Source: Brevibacterium picturae (lineage in GTDB: Bacteria; Actinomycetota; Actinomycetes; Actinomycetales; Brevibacteriaceae). Taken from it: DNA of 64,000 bases. The notes beneath the pieces were generated by a model. That model did not search any database, was not told where the DNA came from, and saw only the letters and a list, made by a program, of their open reading frames with translations. Numbering within the stretch: the stretch's first letter is position 1; every line of letters begins with the position of its first letter. The position numbers and the translations under genes are program-made. Location: the NCBI RefSeq assembly GCF_900105045.1, contig NZ_LT629739.1:62001-126000 (forward strand), written 5' to 3'. This document shows positions 9,852 to 20,228 of this stretch, one piece after another.

Positions 9852-10760
9852 CTAATTCTTTTGCTCCACCCGATATCCTCCAAGGTCAATGGAGGTGTGT
9901 ATGAGCGTAACTGCTGCGGGGACCAGGGTCCGGGGAACCGAGCCTGCAAGCACGAGGACGGTTGGTCCGGCGCCTGAGATCACCGCGGGCAGGCCATCGG
10001 CTCGCAGCGCGTCGACGAGCGCCATCGATTCCGGGTACGCGTCACGCCGGTATTCCTGATGCAGGCGTTCGTCGGTGGCCTCCAGCAGAACAGAGGCATC
10101 GGTGACGAATCCGTGAACGAGCAGCGCGGCTCGGGCGGAGTTCTCCGCGGCGATTGAATGGTCGACGGATGCGGGGATCACGCTGCGGGCGATGTGGGTG
10201 TCCAGTCGCACATCGGGCACCAGTGCCGTCACCTCGGCGACGGTGTTGGCCGGGATCTGCCACGACCGTGCAGGATCCGGCAGGGCGACCGTCAGTCCCC
10301 CGAAGACTGCGGGCGCCGCATTGTCCGGGTGTCCCTCGAGATCGGAGACGAGTTCGAGCACCCGCTGTCTGCTCAGTCTCTCACTACCGGCACGGGCACC
10401 GACCTCACCGGCCAGTGCGATTGCACCCACGATCGCGGCCGCTGAGGAACCGAGACCGCGGGAATGGGGTATCCGATTGACACATTCCAGGCTGAGTCGC
10501 TCAACCAGGTCGGTGGGAGTCTTCGGGTATTCGGCTCGCAGCACATCGCCGATCACGCGCATGATGAGATGGGAACGATCCGTTGGCAGGGTCTCGGCGC
10601 TCTCCCCCGTCACGCTCACACAAGTGCTGGGGTCGACAGCTTCGTCGTGGATCGTCAGGGTCAGTGTGTCGAAGATCCCCAGTGCGAGACCGAAGGAGTC
10701 ATAGCCGGGCCCCAGGTTCGCCGAGGTGGCAGGAACCTCGATCTGGATCCTCACGCTCAC
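9852..10760 (-). CDS. thrB: Homoserine kinase
   Basis: This enzyme phosphorylates homoserine to O-phosphohomoserine with ATP, the step before threonine synthase. It is a GHMP-family protein of 302 residues, with the ATP loop [16 protein letters not shown] at about residues 100-115 and the N-terminal substrate motif [15 protein letters not shown]. The frame is open further upstream, but GTG 10760 overlaps the thrC stop as GTGA and places the family N-terminus correctly. It is the last gene of the lysA-hom-thrC-thrB unit. Confidence 0.93.
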   Translation of the reverse strand: MSVRIQIEVPATSANLGPGYDSFGLALGIFDTLTLTIHDEAVDPSTCVSVTGESAETLPTDRSHLIMRVIGDVLRAEYPKTPTDLVERLSLECVNRIPHSRGLGSSAAAIVGAIALAGEVGARAGSERLSRQRVLELVSDLEGHPDNAAPAVFGGLTVALPDPARSWQIPANTVAEVTALVPDVRLDTHIARSVIPASVDHSIAAENSARAALLVHGFVTDASVLLEATDERLHQEYRRDAYPESMALVDALRADGLPAVISGAGPTVLVLAGSVPRTLVPAAVTLIHTSIDLGGYRVEQKN

Positions 10761-11845
10761 CTGTCTTCGAGTCCGAGAGCCCGTGCGGCACTGACGGCAT
10801 CGACGGAGACCAGCTTCGGTTCGATCTCGGATCCATCGGCCGTGTGCAGTGCCCAACTGGGATCCTTGAGCCCGTGACCGGTCACGGTGACCGCGATCCT
10901 CGCCCCGGCAGGCACCTTCCCCGCCTCGGACATCTTCAGCAGTCCAGCCACCGAAGACGCGGAACCGGGTTCGACGAAGATTCCCTCTTCCCGGGACAGG
11001 ATCTTGTGCGCGCGAAGGATCTCGTCGTCAGTGACCGAATCGATGACTCCCCCGGAGGAGTCACGGGCCTCGATGGCCTGCTGCCAGCTGGCCGGATTGC
11101 CGATCCGGATGGCCGTGGCGATCGTGTCGGGTTCGTCCACGGGGTGGCCGAGCACGATCGGGGCCGAGCCAGCGGCCTGGAAGCCCCACATCTGGGGCAG
11201 CCGCGTCGAAGCTCCGATCTCCTGATACTGGCGGTAGCCCTTCCAGTACGCGGTGATGTTGCCCGCGTTGCCCACGGGCAGCACGTGGATGTCAGGGGCG
11301 TCGCCCAGGACGTCGACGACCTCGAAGGACGCGGTCTTCTGTCCCTCGATGCGGTCCGGGTTGACGGAGTTGACGAGGTGGACGGGGTAGGACTCGGAGA
11401 GCTTCCGGCACAGAGTCAGGCAGTCATCGAAGTTACCGTCGACCTCCAGCAGCGTGGCCCCATGGGCGATGGCTTGGCTCATCTTGCCCGGAGCGATCTT
11501 GCCCGTGGGCACCAGCACGGCGCAGGTCAGTCCGGCCTTGGTCGCGTAGGCAGCTGCCGAGGCCGAGGTATTGCCTGTCGACGCGCAGATGACGGCCTTC
11601 GCACCGTGGGCCGCAGCCTTCGTGATGGCCATCGTCATGCCCCGGTCCTTGAAGGACGCTGTCGGGTTGAGGCCTTCGTACTTCACCCACACCTCGGCGC
11701 CGGTGAGCTCACTGAGCTTCTCTGCGCGGATGAGGGGAGTGCCGCCCTCCCCCAGTGTCACGGCCGGTGTGGTTTCGGCGATGTCGAGGAGGCTGCGGTA
11801 TTCCTCGACGACGCCCTGCCACTGTTTTTTGGGGAATTCGCTCAT
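10757..11845 (-). CDS. thrC: Threonine synthase
   Basis: This PLP enzyme turns O-phosphohomoserine into threonine. The product is 362 residues, the short form found in actinobacteria. The PLP lysine is in [15 protein letters not shown], the phosphate-binding loop is [14 protein letters not shown], and [14 protein letters not shown] is typical of the fold. ATG 11845 overlaps the hom stop as ATGA; the downstream overlap with thrB is GTGA. The three thr genes are therefore tightly coupled. Confidence 0.95.
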   Translation of the reverse strand: MSEFPKKQWQGVVEEYRSLLDIAETTPAVTLGEGGTPLIRAEKLSELTGAEVWVKYEGLNPTASFKDRGMTMAITKAAAHGAKAVICASTGNTSASAAAYATKAGLTCAVLVPTGKIAPGKMSQAIAHGATLLEVDGNFDDCLTLCRKLSESYPVHLVNSVNPDRIEGQKTASFEVVDVLGDAPDIHVLPVGNAGNITAYWKGYRQYQEIGASTRLPQMWGFQAAGSAPIVLGHPVDEPDTIATAIRIGNPASWQQAIEARDSSGGVIDSVTDDEILRAHKILSREEGIFVEPGSASSVAGLLKMSEAGKVPAGARIAVTVTGHGLKDPSWALHTADGSEIEPKLVSVDAVSAARALGLEDR

Positions 11846-13155
11846 TGTGCCTGTCCTTCTACGCGGATCACGGATTTGACGGCGCGCACCACGGAGAGGC
11901 CGCCGAGGCGCTCGACGGTTCCCCGCAGGATCGCGTCGGTGTTCGAGTGGGTGGCGAGCACGAGCTTCGCGTGCTGAGTCCCCTGGTCGTCGGTCTCGCC
12001 CACCGTCTGACGCATGAGTTCGATCGACGCGCCTTCGTCGGAGAAGACCTCGGAGACGGCGGCGAGGACACCCGGGCGATCGACGACGTCGAGCGTGATG
12101 TGGTACCGGGTGGTGATCGCCGATATCGGCAGGATCGTCGAGTCCTTGTGGAAGGGGCGCTCGTACTGGCCACGACCGCCGAGAACCTTCCGGCGGGCCA
12201 CGGAGACGATATCGCCGAGGACCGCAGACGCGGTCGGCTCGCCGCCGGCGCCTTGCCCGTAGAACATGAGTGAGCCTGCCGCTTCGGCCTCGATGAAGAC
12301 CGCGTTGAAGGCACCGCGCACCGTCGCCAGCGGGTGACTGCGCCCAAGCAGGGCCGGGTAGACGCGAGCCGAGAGGCCGGCGCCCGCGGACGAGTCGCTG
12401 ACACGTTCGCAGACGGCGAGAAGTTTGATGACGAATCCCTGGTCCCGGGCCGTAGCGACCATGTCGGGGGTGATGCCTGCGATGCCTTCGACATGGACAT
12501 CGTCAATCGTGACCGGAGCGTGGAAGGCCAGCGACGCGAGGATGGCGGCCTTGGCGGCGGCATCGTGACCGCCGACGTCGGCAGTCGGGTCCGCCTCGGC
12601 GAATCCCAGCTCCTGCGCGGTCCGAAGCGCCTCATCGAAGCCCCAGCCCTCGGAGTCCATCTGATCGAGGATGTAGTTGGTCGTGCCATTGACGATGCCC
12701 ATGATCCGATCGATCCGGTCCCCCGCCAGTGAGTCGCCGACCGGGCGGATGATCGGAATGGCACCGGCCACTGCGGCTTCATGTTCGAGGCGGACGCCGG
12801 CGGTGTCTGCGGCGGACATGAGCTCGCCGTAATTGGCTGCCAGCAGCGCCTTATTGGCGGTGACGACGGAGGAACCGTGGTCGAGCGCCGACCGGATGAG
12901 GGTTTTGGCCGGCTCGATGCCGCCCATCAGCTCGATGACGATATCGGCGCCGGCGATGGCGGTCTCTGCATCCGTCGTCAGCAGGCTCGGGTCGATCCCC
13001 GGGCGCTGCTTCGAGGTGTCGCGAACGACGATTGCGCTCAACTCGAGGGGCGCACCGATCCTTTCGGCCAGAGCCTCATTCCGATTCTGGATGCGGGCGG
13101 CGACTTCGGTGCCGACGACTCCACAACCGAGCATGGCAACTTTCAAAGCCTGCAT
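11842..13155 (-). CDS. hom: Homoserine dehydrogenase
   Basis: This enzyme reduces aspartate semialdehyde to homoserine with NAD(P)H at the branch between lysine and threonine/methionine. The 437-residue protein begins with the Rossmann motif [12 protein letters not shown] and contains the catalytic-region signature of the family ([26 protein letters not shown]). It ends in a C-terminal ACT domain (about 355-430), which usually gives threonine feedback inhibition. ATG 13155 has an AAGGTG site. lysA lies 31 bases upstream. Confidence 0.96.
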   Translation of the reverse strand: MQALKVAMLGCGVVGTEVAARIQNRNEALAERIGAPLELSAIVVRDTSKQRPGIDPSLLTTDAETAIAGADIVIELMGGIEPAKTLIRSALDHGSSVVTANKALLAANYGELMSAADTAGVRLEHEAAVAGAIPIIRPVGDSLAGDRIDRIMGIVNGTTNYILDQMDSEGWGFDEALRTAQELGFAEADPTADVGGHDAAAKAAILASLAFHAPVTIDDVHVEGIAGITPDMVATARDQGFVIKLLAVCERVSDSSAGAGLSARVYPALLGRSHPLATVRGAFNAVFIEAEAAGSLMFYGQGAGGEPTASAVLGDIVSVARRKVLGGRGQYERPFHKDSTILPISAITTRYHITLDVVDRPGVLAAVSEVFSDEGASIELMRQTVGETDDQGTQHAKLVLATHSNTDAILRGTVERLGGLSVVRAVKSVIRVEGQAQ

Positions 13156-13186
13156 ATATTCACCTTTTCACTGTCTTCAACGGCAC

Positions 13187-14623
13187 TCACACTTGCTCTC
13201 CGGCGCTCATTCCCGGGTCGCTGCGCAACATCTGAGAGTAGTCCTCGGGCGTCACGATCCACTCAACCTTATCCGCTGTCACGGCCAGGACTCCTGGTTT
13301 GGGCAGGTGGTTGTAGTTATTGGCCAGTGACCGGCAGTAGGCGCCGGTGCTCGGAACCGCGACGAGGTCGCCCGAGGACACATCGGCTCCCATGTATTCG
13401 TCTCGCACGATGATGTCGCCGGACTCACAGTGCTTGCCCACGACACGCACAATGGCCGGTTCGGCACCGGAGTTCCGATTGGCCAAGCTACACGAATAGT
13501 CAGCATCGTAAAGAGCTGTCCGGATATTGTCGCTCATCCCGCCGTCGACAGCGACGTAGGTCCGGATCCCGCTGTCCGTGTCGACCTCTTTGACGGTGCC
13601 GACCCGATAGAGGGTGAACATGGACGGGGACACGATCGCACGTCCGGGCTCGATGGAGATGCGGGGCACGTTCGTGCCCAGTCCACGGCATTCCTTGGCG
13701 ACCACCTCGGCGAGTTCCTGCGCCATCTCCGCCACCGGAATCGGTGTGTCCTGTGAGGTGTAGCGGATGCCGAAGCCGCCGCCCAGATCGACATCGGGCA
13801 GATCGACGCCGTGTTCGGCCATGATCTCGGCCCGCAGCCCCAGCACACGGGCGGCGGCCACCTGGAAACCGGAGATGTCGAAGATCTGTGAGCCGATGTG
13901 GGAGTGAAGTCCGTCGAAGCGCAGGTGCGCGGAATTCGCGACCGCCTCGGCGGCCTTCGCTGCTGTGCCAGCCGATACAGAGAGACCGAACTTCTGGTCC
14001 TCATGAGCTGTGGCGATGAAATCGTGGGTGTGTGCCTCGACTCCTACCGTGACGCGCAGCATGACCGGGGCGACGGTTCCCTTGGCGGCCGCAATCGATT
14101 CGAGGAGCGTGATCTCGTCGAGGCTGTCGACGAAGATCCGACCCACACCGTAGTCGAGAGCATATTCGAGCTCGGCGACAGACTTGTTGTTGCCGTGCAG
14201 GCCGACCCGGTCCCCAGGGACTCCGGCAGCACGGGCCACCATCATCTCCCCTAGAGAGCACGTGTCGAGGCCCAGGCCGGCTTCGTGGACCCAGCGGGCG
14301 ACGGCGGTGCACAGAAAGGCCTTTCCCGCATAGAAGACGTCGACCCCGGCCAGGCCCTTCTCCGTGGAGAAGGCGGCCGAGTACGCACTGAGGTAGTTCT
14401 CCGCGCGGGCGGTGAAGTCCGCAACGTCCATGACCAGGGTCGGGGTGCCGTAGCGTTCGGCGAGGTCGGTGACGCTGTGCCCGGCAATGGTGAGGATACC
14501 GGAGTCGGACTTCGTCACATTGTCCGACCAGAGGCTGGGCAGGAGCGCGTTGACGTCATCGGGATAGGGCAGCCACACGGGTGCGGGGGTGGCATGCATG
14601 GGGCCGGCGATGTGGGCAGGCAT
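13187..14623 (-). CDS. lysA: Diaminopimelate decarboxylase
   Basis: This PLP enzyme makes L-lysine from meso-diaminopimelate. The 478-residue protein is an alanine-racemase-type barrel with the PLP lysine in VFYAGKAFLC. The C-terminal half contains KHCESGDIIVRDEYMG, whose Cys serves the neighbouring active site of the dimer. ATG 14623 abuts the stop of the ArgS-like gene directly (TAA then ATG). The order ArgS-like, lysA, hom, thrC, thrB follows the actinobacterial argS-lysA-thr arrangement. Confidence 0.96.
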   Translation of the reverse strand: MPAHIAGPMHATPAPVWLPYPDDVNALLPSLWSDNVTKSDSGILTIAGHSVTDLAERYGTPTLVMDVADFTARAENYLSAYSAAFSTEKGLAGVDVFYAGKAFLCTAVARWVHEAGLGLDTCSLGEMMVARAAGVPGDRVGLHGNNKSVAELEYALDYGVGRIFVDSLDEITLLESIAAAKGTVAPVMLRVTVGVEAHTHDFIATAHEDQKFGLSVSAGTAAKAAEAVANSAHLRFDGLHSHIGSQIFDISGFQVAAARVLGLRAEIMAEHGVDLPDVDLGGGFGIRYTSQDTPIPVAEMAQELAEVVAKECRGLGTNVPRISIEPGRAIVSPSMFTLYRVGTVKEVDTDSGIRTYVAVDGGMSDNIRTALYDADYSCSLANRNSGAEPAIVRVVGKHCESGDIIVRDEYMGADVSSGDLVAVPSTGAYCRSLANNYNHLPKPGVLAVTADKVEWIVTPEDYSQMLRSDPGMSAGEQV

Positions 14624-15526
14624 TTACATCCTCTCGGGGGCGGAAGCGCCCAGTAGTCGGAGTCCTGTGGCCAGGACGATGATGGCGGCACGGTCGAGGA
14701 CCAGCCGGGACGCGTGGAGCCTCGTGATGTTCTCATCAAGGGTCGGGGTCACGGGGCAGGTGTTCGCCCAGTCGTGGAACAGCTGGGAGGTGGTCTCGAG
14801 GAGGTCGGTGATCAGCTGTGGTTCGCGTAAGTCCGCGGCGCGGCGGACCGTGGAGACGAAATCGCACAGTGCGGCAGTCAGCGCGGTCTCTGCGGCATCG
14901 GTCAGGGTGTCCGGGTCGAAGGCGAAGGCCCCGATTCTTTCCCATGCTCCTCGGCGTTCGACTCGACAGGCTGCTGCGTGTGCGACCTGAACGAAGTAGA
15001 CAGGATTGTCCTGATGGGCTGTGCGCAGAAACCCCATGTCGCGCAGATGAATCAACGCGGTGGTCCCCCGCGCGGCCATGAAGCGGCGCGCGTCCGTTCC
15101 GATCGCCGGATGCGGCGCACGCAGTTCGGGGCTGGCGGCGAGGCGTTCGTTGACCGTGGTCTCGATTCGCTGCGCTGTGGCGCGATCCGGGCCGAATTCC
15201 CGGTTGGCGTCGACGATGTCCGCGACGCTGCGGGCGAGGCTGCGAGGGCTGACTGTGATGTTGAGGAAGCCAGGTCCCGCCACATCGACTCCGACCACCC
15301 TGGAGTCTTCGCGCAGAATCGACGCGATGTCCTCTGCCAGATTCCTGGGGTCGGTGCACAGAGCCTGAGCGCTGCGCAGTGCGATGGTCGAGGTCCAGTC
15401 CCCGTGGTGCCGTGCCTTCGACCGGCGGAGGCTCGGGTCCGGAACACGGTCGCTGACGATTCCTCGTGCGGCGGCGATGCTTGCCAGCGCACGCTCGAGA
15501 GCGGTCTGCAGAAGTTCCGGGGTCAC
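14624..15526 (-). CDS. nrtL: ArgS-related protein without catalytic domain (N-terminal tRNA-binding domain fused to DALR anticodon-binding domain)
   Basis: The 300-residue protein matches arginyl-tRNA synthetase at both ends but lacks the middle. Residues 1 to about 112 are the Arg-tRNA-synthetase N-terminal domain (GDWTSTIALRSAQAL, VAGPGFLNITVSP). Residues from about 145 match the C-terminal part (DARRFMAARG, NPVYFVQVAHAAACRVER) and run through the helical anticodon-binding domain to the usual last residues LLGASAPERM. The whole Rossmann core with its HIGH and KMSKS motifs is absent, replaced by about 30 residues. There is no stop or frameshift, so this is a domain architecture rather than decay. 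I recall the name NrtL for such proteins in Streptomyces. It cannot charge tRNA; tRNA binding or regulation of lysine genes is inference. GTG 15526 appears to be leaderless. Confidence 0.85.
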   Translation of the reverse strand: MTPELLQTALERALASIAAARGIVSDRVPDPSLRRSKARHHGDWTSTIALRSAQALCTDPRNLAEDIASILREDSRVVGVDVAGPGFLNITVSPRSLARSVADIVDANREFGPDRATAQRIETTVNERLAASPELRAPHPAIGTDARRFMAARGTTALIHLRDMGFLRTAHQDNPVYFVQVAHAAACRVERRGAWERIGAFAFDPDTLTDAAETALTAALCDFVSTVRRAADLREPQLITDLLETTSQLFHDWANTCPVTPTLDENITRLHASRLVLDRAAIIVLATGLRLLGASAPERM

Positions 15527-15532
15527 CCGATC

Positions 15533-15538
15533 AGATTA
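15533..15538 (-). promoter_or_regulatory. Putative -10 element (TAATCT), leaderless start
   Basis: TAATCT on the minus strand ends six bases before GTG 15526. This puts transcription start at or next to the start codon of the ArgS-like/lysA/thr unit. There is no ribosome-binding site in the intervening bases. Confidence 0.5.
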
Positions 15539-15611
15539 CTCGTCTGCGCTTGTCGACGGCGAATCAGACGTCACAGTCGTCGTCATCGTCTCGGTTGACG
15601 ACGACTCCCGA

Positions 15612-16787
15612 TCAGATCGATCCGGGGCGGCAGGCCGAGAAGCTGACGGTGAACTTGACCGCGGTGGAGGCCAGCACCACGGCATAGGCAGGCCACATCG
15701 CATCGACGCTCTGGATCAGGAAGGCAAAGATCAGGGGCCCGGTTGCGGCCATCAGGTAACCGCCGCCCTGGACGAAGCCGGACAGCGCCGCCGAGGCTTC
15801 GGCGCTGCGCGAGCGCAAGGTGATCAGGGTCAGTGCCAGCGGGAAGGTCGAGATCCCGATGCCCAGCAGGACCGTCCACAGCACGGGCGCGGCTTCGGGG
15901 ATGAGCCACAGACCGATGTATCCGACCGCCAGGCACAGGCAGAAGGCGGCAACGATCGGTGACGCGGTGCGCATCTTCTGTGCGAGCAGCGGCAGGACGA
16001 ACCCGAGGACAAGCGGAATGGCAGTCACCAGGGCGAGCATGGCTCCCGCGAATACCGCGTCGAAACCCGAACGCGTCAGCAGGGTGGGCAGCCAGGTGAA
16101 CAGGATGAAATTGTTGAACGAGGTCAGCCCTGTCATCGTCATCAGCGCCCAAGCTCGGCGGCTCTTGATCAATCGCCGCAGTTCGCTTCCGCCGACGACC
16201 GTTGCTGAGACCCGTGCACGGGGTACAGGCTTGAGCACCGCGATCACGGCCCAGACGACGATCCCCACTGCGGCCGCGCCAGCCCATACGAGCAGAGACC
16301 CTCGCCATTCGAGTCTCCCCGCCAGCGGCACTGCCACGAGCGGGGGGATGAATGTCCCCAGCTGCAGCAGACCCACGTGCACCGTCGACAACAGTGCGAC
16401 GCGGTCGGGGAAATACGACTTCACGATGGGCGGCACGACCACGTTGCCGATGCCCATGCCCAGCAGGGCGAGAACGCTGAGCCCGAGGAAGATCGCAGGA
16501 GAGTCGACAACCGCGCGCACGCCCAGCCCCACAGTGATCATGATCATCACTGCCAGGATGATCGTCAGTCCGGAGAAGCGATTGTACAGCCGCGGCGTGA
16601 TGAAGCCGCTGAGTCCGTAGAGCAGCGGCGGGAGCATCCCGATGATTGCGAGGAAGACCGCGCTGAGGTGGATGTCGGAGCCCATGGCATCCAACAACGG
16701 TGAGAGTCCTGTCACGCCAGGGCGGAGGTTGAATGCGGCGACAACGATTCCGATGACGATCAGAGCCGGCGCCCACGCAGATTTCAT
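15612..16787 (-). CDS. MFS transporter of the CynX/NimT type
   Basis: This is a 391-residue, 12-helix major facilitator protein. The N-terminal FNLRPGVTGLSPLL is typical of the CynX/NimT (cyanate / 2-nitroimidazole) branch. The middle loop is short and basic (residues about 190-210). The substrate cannot be inferred, and no cyanase gene is nearby. The start ATG 16787 follows a TAGAAA(T) hexamer by 6-7 bases, suggesting a leaderless mRNA. It is followed after 85 bases by the ArgS-like gene on the same strand. Confidence 0.85.
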   Translation of the reverse strand: MKSAWAPALIVIGIVVAAFNLRPGVTGLSPLLDAMGSDIHLSAVFLAIIGMLPPLLYGLSGFITPRLYNRFSGLTIILAVMIMITVGLGVRAVVDSPAIFLGLSVLALLGMGIGNVVVPPIVKSYFPDRVALLSTVHVGLLQLGTFIPPLVAVPLAGRLEWRGSLLVWAGAAAVGIVVWAVIAVLKPVPRARVSATVVGGSELRRLIKSRRAWALMTMTGLTSFNNFILFTWLPTLLTRSGFDAVFAGAMLALVTAIPLVLGFVLPLLAQKMRTASPIVAAFCLCLAVGYIGLWLIPEAAPVLWTVLLGIGISTFPLALTLITLRSRSAEASAALSGFVQGGGYLMAATGPLIFAFLIQSVDAMWPAYAVVLASTAVKFTVSFSACRPGSI

Positions 16788-16832
16788 GCTTGCATTTCTA
16801 TCATCTCGCCCACTGCGCCAGCACCGGCGGGG

Positions 16833-19382
16833 TCAGTTCTCCTGCTTGAGGCCCTCGACCGGTGACAGCCGCGCAGCGCGTCTCGCCGGTGCCAGAGCAG
16901 AGAGCAGTCCCGCAAGGGTCGCCACGACCAGGATGCCCAGAGTCGCGGGAAGAGACCAGTCGACGATGAGCTGATCGGAGTAGTCGTTCGTCAGCAGCGC
17001 AGTGCCGACGATGCCGAGTGCCCCGCCGAGGACAAGCCCGATCAGTGCCGACACCGAGGAGATGAGAGCGGCCTCGAGAGCGAGGAGCATTCTCAGCTGG
17101 GAGATGCTCAGACCCAGAGCTCGGAGCAGAGAATTCTCGCGCCGACGCTCGATCACCGACAGACTCACCGTGTTTGAGACCCCGAGCAGGGCGATGAGGA
17201 CCGCGACGAACAGCAGCGCCACCGCAGAGATGAGGAGGACGTCGATGAGTTCGGAGTACTGTCCCCGGGCCACTGCCGAACCGACGACCTCGTCGCTGGT
17301 GACGTCGAGTTCCTCCGCGACGTCCTGTTGGATCCGGAAGATGTCGGAGACCGTGGCATTCGGATCGACCTTGACCAGGACCGAAGTCGAGGTTGGGGAC
17401 ACGCCCAGGTCATTGCCGACGTCCGGTGTGGTGAAGTACACCAGACTCGAATCGCCCGCCTTCTCGACCGGCACCGTCGCCTCGGTCAGGCCCTTGATGC
17501 GAATGCTCTCAGAAGCGAAATCGCTGGGTACGAGCACTTTTCCTGCAACCGGTGCCTCGGCGCCCTCGCTCAGAACGGTCTGCGCGGAATCGGGGTCTAT
17601 GACATAAAGATCGGGCGGCGAATCCCCGTGATCGCCGAGAACCTGTGCCCGGTGAGCGACGGCGACGGCCTCCACGCCCGCGATCTCACGCACGCCATCG
17701 GCTTCGTCCCGGTCGACCGTGGTTTCGAGCGGGACAGCGATGTCGACGGGGTAGCGCTGGTCGAGGCCGAAGGCCAACATTGCCTTCGTCGACATTCCGC
17801 CGACCAGAATCGTAGCCACCAGGGTGACACCGATGATAAGTGCGGTTGCCGTCGCCGCTGTTCGTCGGCGATTGCGCAGGGTGTTCAGTGTGGCCAGTCG
17901 CCCCGGGAGGCCGAAGGGGCTGAGCGTCAGATCGCCGATTGCCGCCACGATCGGCGGAATGATCAGCACCGAGCACAGGACGAGGCCGAAGACGAGGAGC
18001 ACGCCCCCGAGCGCTCCGCCCAGGATCCAAGCATCCGAGTGCTCGATCAGACTGAGTGAGGCGACGAGGAGCACCACTCCGAGTCCGATGCTCGACCATC
18101 CGACGATGGGGCGCAGCCTGCTGTGGCGCGATGGAGCCAGGGATTCGTCGAGGGGCTCAAGTGCTTCCAGAGGCGTCACCGCGATCGCGCTGCGAGCCGG
18201 TCGGATGGTGGCGAGGATCGTCAGAAGCACGCCGACGGCGATCCCGATCAACAACGCTGAGGGTGGCACGTTGAGGCTCAGGTAATCGAAGTCCTCGGAC
18301 CAGATGCGTTTGGCCCCAGCGGCGAGGCAGAAGCTGAGGCCTGCACCCGCAGCCACCCCGACGATCGAGCCCAGCAATCCGACGACGGACCCCTCTGCGA
18401 CTACAGACCCGTAGAGCTGAAATCGTGAGGCGCCCAGGCAGCGCAACAGGGCCAGCTCGCGCCTACGCCCAGCCACGATGACGGAGAAGATGTTCGAGAC
18501 GACCAGGATCGCCACGATGACGGAGATGCCGGCGAAGACCAGAAGCAGCGAGGTGATGACCTCATTTCCGCCGGAAAGGCGATCGGCTTTGGCGTCGGTG
18601 GCCCCACCGACCGTCATCGCCTCCAGACTTCCACGCAAGGCGGAATCATCGATCGTCGATTGCAGGCGCGTACGGACTGCAGCCGGATCGGCATCGTCAT
18701 CCAGCGCGATCTGGATAGCGATGACATCTCCCTGCTGGGCGAAGTACTCCTGATAGCCCGCCGAGGTGGTCATCGCACGGTGCATCCCGGCTGTCGACGG
18801 GCTGCCGCCCATAGAGGCCAGACCAACGACGGTGAACATCGTGTTGCTCTGGCTCGGCCCTCGATAGACGGGCATGGCATCGTCGTCGGGTTCGACGGAC
18901 ACCGAATCGACGGAGAACCGGATCTCGTCGCCGATGCCCACGCCCAGTTCTTCGGCAGTTGCCTCGTCCAGAACCAGATCCGTGAGCGAATCGGGGCGGG
19001 TGCCGTCGATGATGGAGAACGTGTCCAGCTCCGAGTCCGCAGGAGCGGGGCTCAGAGCGAACGTGCTCTCCGAGAAGGATTGACCTCGTCCGGTTGTCAT
19101 CGTGCGCGCGTTGACGGCCGCCGAGTTCACCCCGTCGACCTGTCTCAGCGGATCCGCCAGAGGAGAGACCTCCTGACCATTGACGAAGACGTCTTGGGCA
19201 GGAACGATGACGAGGTCGGACGCGGAGAATGTCTGCCCGACGGTCTCCTTGAGACTGGCCTGCAAAGATGAGCTGATGATGAGGGTCGAGGCGACGAAGC
19301 CGGCCGCCAAAGCAATGCCGAGAGCCACCGCGAGGAAACGCGCCCAGTGGATTCGAATCTCCGCCAGAGCGACTGCAATCAC
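16833..19382 (-). CDS. ABC transporter permease, two FtsX domains (MacB/LolC type)
   Basis: This 849-residue membrane protein has an N-terminal helix, a large external domain (about 45-250), a first FtsX-type block of helices (about 265-390) and two further helices. A second external domain (about 540-700) and a second FtsX block (about 715-845) follow. The repeated arrangement is that of single-chain permeases working with a LolD/MacB-like ATPase in export or envelope remodelling. Translation from GTG 19382 overlaps the ATPase stop as GTGA, so the two form one transporter. The substrate is unknown. Confidence 0.9.
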   Translation of the reverse strand: MIAVALAEIRIHWARFLAVALGIALAAGFVASTLIISSSLQASLKETVGQTFSASDLVIVPAQDVFVNGQEVSPLADPLRQVDGVNSAAVNARTMTTGRGQSFSESTFALSPAPADSELDTFSIIDGTRPDSLTDLVLDEATAEELGVGIGDEIRFSVDSVSVEPDDDAMPVYRGPSQSNTMFTVVGLASMGGSPSTAGMHRAMTTSAGYQEYFAQQGDVIAIQIALDDDADPAAVRTRLQSTIDDSALRGSLEAMTVGGATDAKADRLSGGNEVITSLLLVFAGISVIVAILVVSNIFSVIVAGRRRELALLRCLGASRFQLYGSVVAEGSVVGLLGSIVGVAAGAGLSFCLAAGAKRIWSEDFDYLSLNVPPSALLIGIAVGVLLTILATIRPARSAIAVTPLEALEPLDESLAPSRHSRLRPIVGWSSIGLGVVLLVASLSLIEHSDAWILGGALGGVLLVFGLVLCSVLIIPPIVAAIGDLTLSPFGLPGRLATLNTLRNRRRTAATATALIIGVTLVATILVGGMSTKAMLAFGLDQRYPVDIAVPLETTVDRDEADGVREIAGVEAVAVAHRAQVLGDHGDSPPDLYVIDPDSAQTVLSEGAEAPVAGKVLVPSDFASESIRIKGLTEATVPVEKAGDSSLVYFTTPDVGNDLGVSPTSTSVLVKVDPNATVSDIFRIQQDVAEELDVTSDEVVGSAVARGQYSELIDVLLISAVALLFVAVLIALLGVSNTVSLSVIERRRENSLLRALGLSISQLRMLLALEAALISSVSALIGLVLGGALGIVGTALLTNDYSDQLIVDWSLPATLGILVVATLAGLLSALAPARRAARLSPVEGLKQEN

Positions 19383-20134
19383 AGATCGCTCAGTTCGCCC
19401 AGCGCGGAGACCACCGACTCCCTCGTCGGCTGCTGCACTTCTCCCCCGGCGCGGCCGTCTTTGAGGAGCACGACCCGATCCGCGTGTGAGGCGGCCACGG
19501 GGTCGTGGGTGACCAAGATGATCGTCTGCCCGTAGCGGGCGGTTGCACCATGCAGCAGAGCCAGCACTTCCGCTCCCGCCTGTGAGTCGAGGTTGCCGGT
19601 GGGCTCATCAGCGAAGATCACGTCCGGGCGGGTCAGGAGTGCGCGAGCGACGGCAACACGCTGCTGCTGTCCGCCGGAGAGTTCGTGCGGGCGGTGTTTC
19701 AGCCGGTCCCCCAGTTCGAGGCGTTCGACGACTTCCGCCTTCCACGCCGAATCGATCCTCTTGCGCGCCAGGGACACGGGCAGTTCGATGTTCTGTTCGG
19801 CACTGAGCGTGGGAACCAGATTGAACGCTTGGAAGATGAATCCGACCCGGTCGCGGCGCAGCTGGGTGAGTTCTTTGTCATTGAGGTCGGTGATGTCCTG
19901 TCCACCGATGGAGATGGTGCCGGAATCCACTCTGTCGAGGCCTGCGAGGACATGCATGAAAGTGGACTTCCCCGAACCCGAGGGCCCCATGATCGCGCTG
20001 AACCTGCCGGCTTCGAAGTCCACGCTGATGTCATCGAGTGCCGTCACGGCGGTGTCGCCTCGACCGAAGCTCTTGCGCACCGAATGTGCTCTGAGCACGA
20101 CGTCGCCGTTCGACACATCCGGAGAAATCGACAT
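19379..20134 (-). CDS. ABC transporter ATP-binding protein (LolD/MacB family)
   Basis: This 251-residue nucleotide-binding subunit energises the overlapping FtsX permease. It contains Walker [11 protein letters not shown], the Q-loop FIFQAFNL, signature [15 protein letters not shown], Walker [14 protein letters not shown] and the switch histidine in ILVTHD. The frame is open upstream across the tRNA-Arg gene. I placed the start at ATG 20134, which has GAAGG five bases upstream and fits the family length. Confidence 0.93.
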   Translation of the reverse strand: MSISPDVSNGDVVLRAHSVRKSFGRGDTAVTALDDISVDFEAGRFSAIMGPSGSGKSTFMHVLAGLDRVDSGTISIGGQDITDLNDKELTQLRRDRVGFIFQAFNLVPTLSAEQNIELPVSLARKRIDSAWKAEVVERLELGDRLKHRPHELSGGQQQRVAVARALLTRPDVIFADEPTGNLDSQAGAEVLALLHGATARYGQTIILVTHDPVAASHADRVVLLKDGRAGGEVQQPTRESVVSALGELSDL

Positions 20135-20191
20135 CACGGCCTTCGTCAGCTGGTTGAGATTCGTTACGGACCACCTTAGCCGGTGGTAGCA

Positions 20192-20225
20192 GAAACCGCC
20201 CGCCTCAGAGATTGAGGAGGGCGGT
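20192..20225 (-). terminator. Terminator of tRNA-Arg
   Basis: The stem ACCGCCCGCCTCA pairs with TGAGGAGGGCGGT (20195-20225, one G-A mismatch, loop GAGAT). On the minus strand it is followed by TTTCT. It lies four bases after the encoded CCA of the tRNA. Confidence 0.8.
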
Positions 20226-20228
20226 GCG

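Noticed and set aside
14624..15526. ArgS-like gene as a decayed pseudogene
   Set aside because: Both end domains are intact, the join is in frame, the codon use is like the neighbours, and it is closely packed with lysA.
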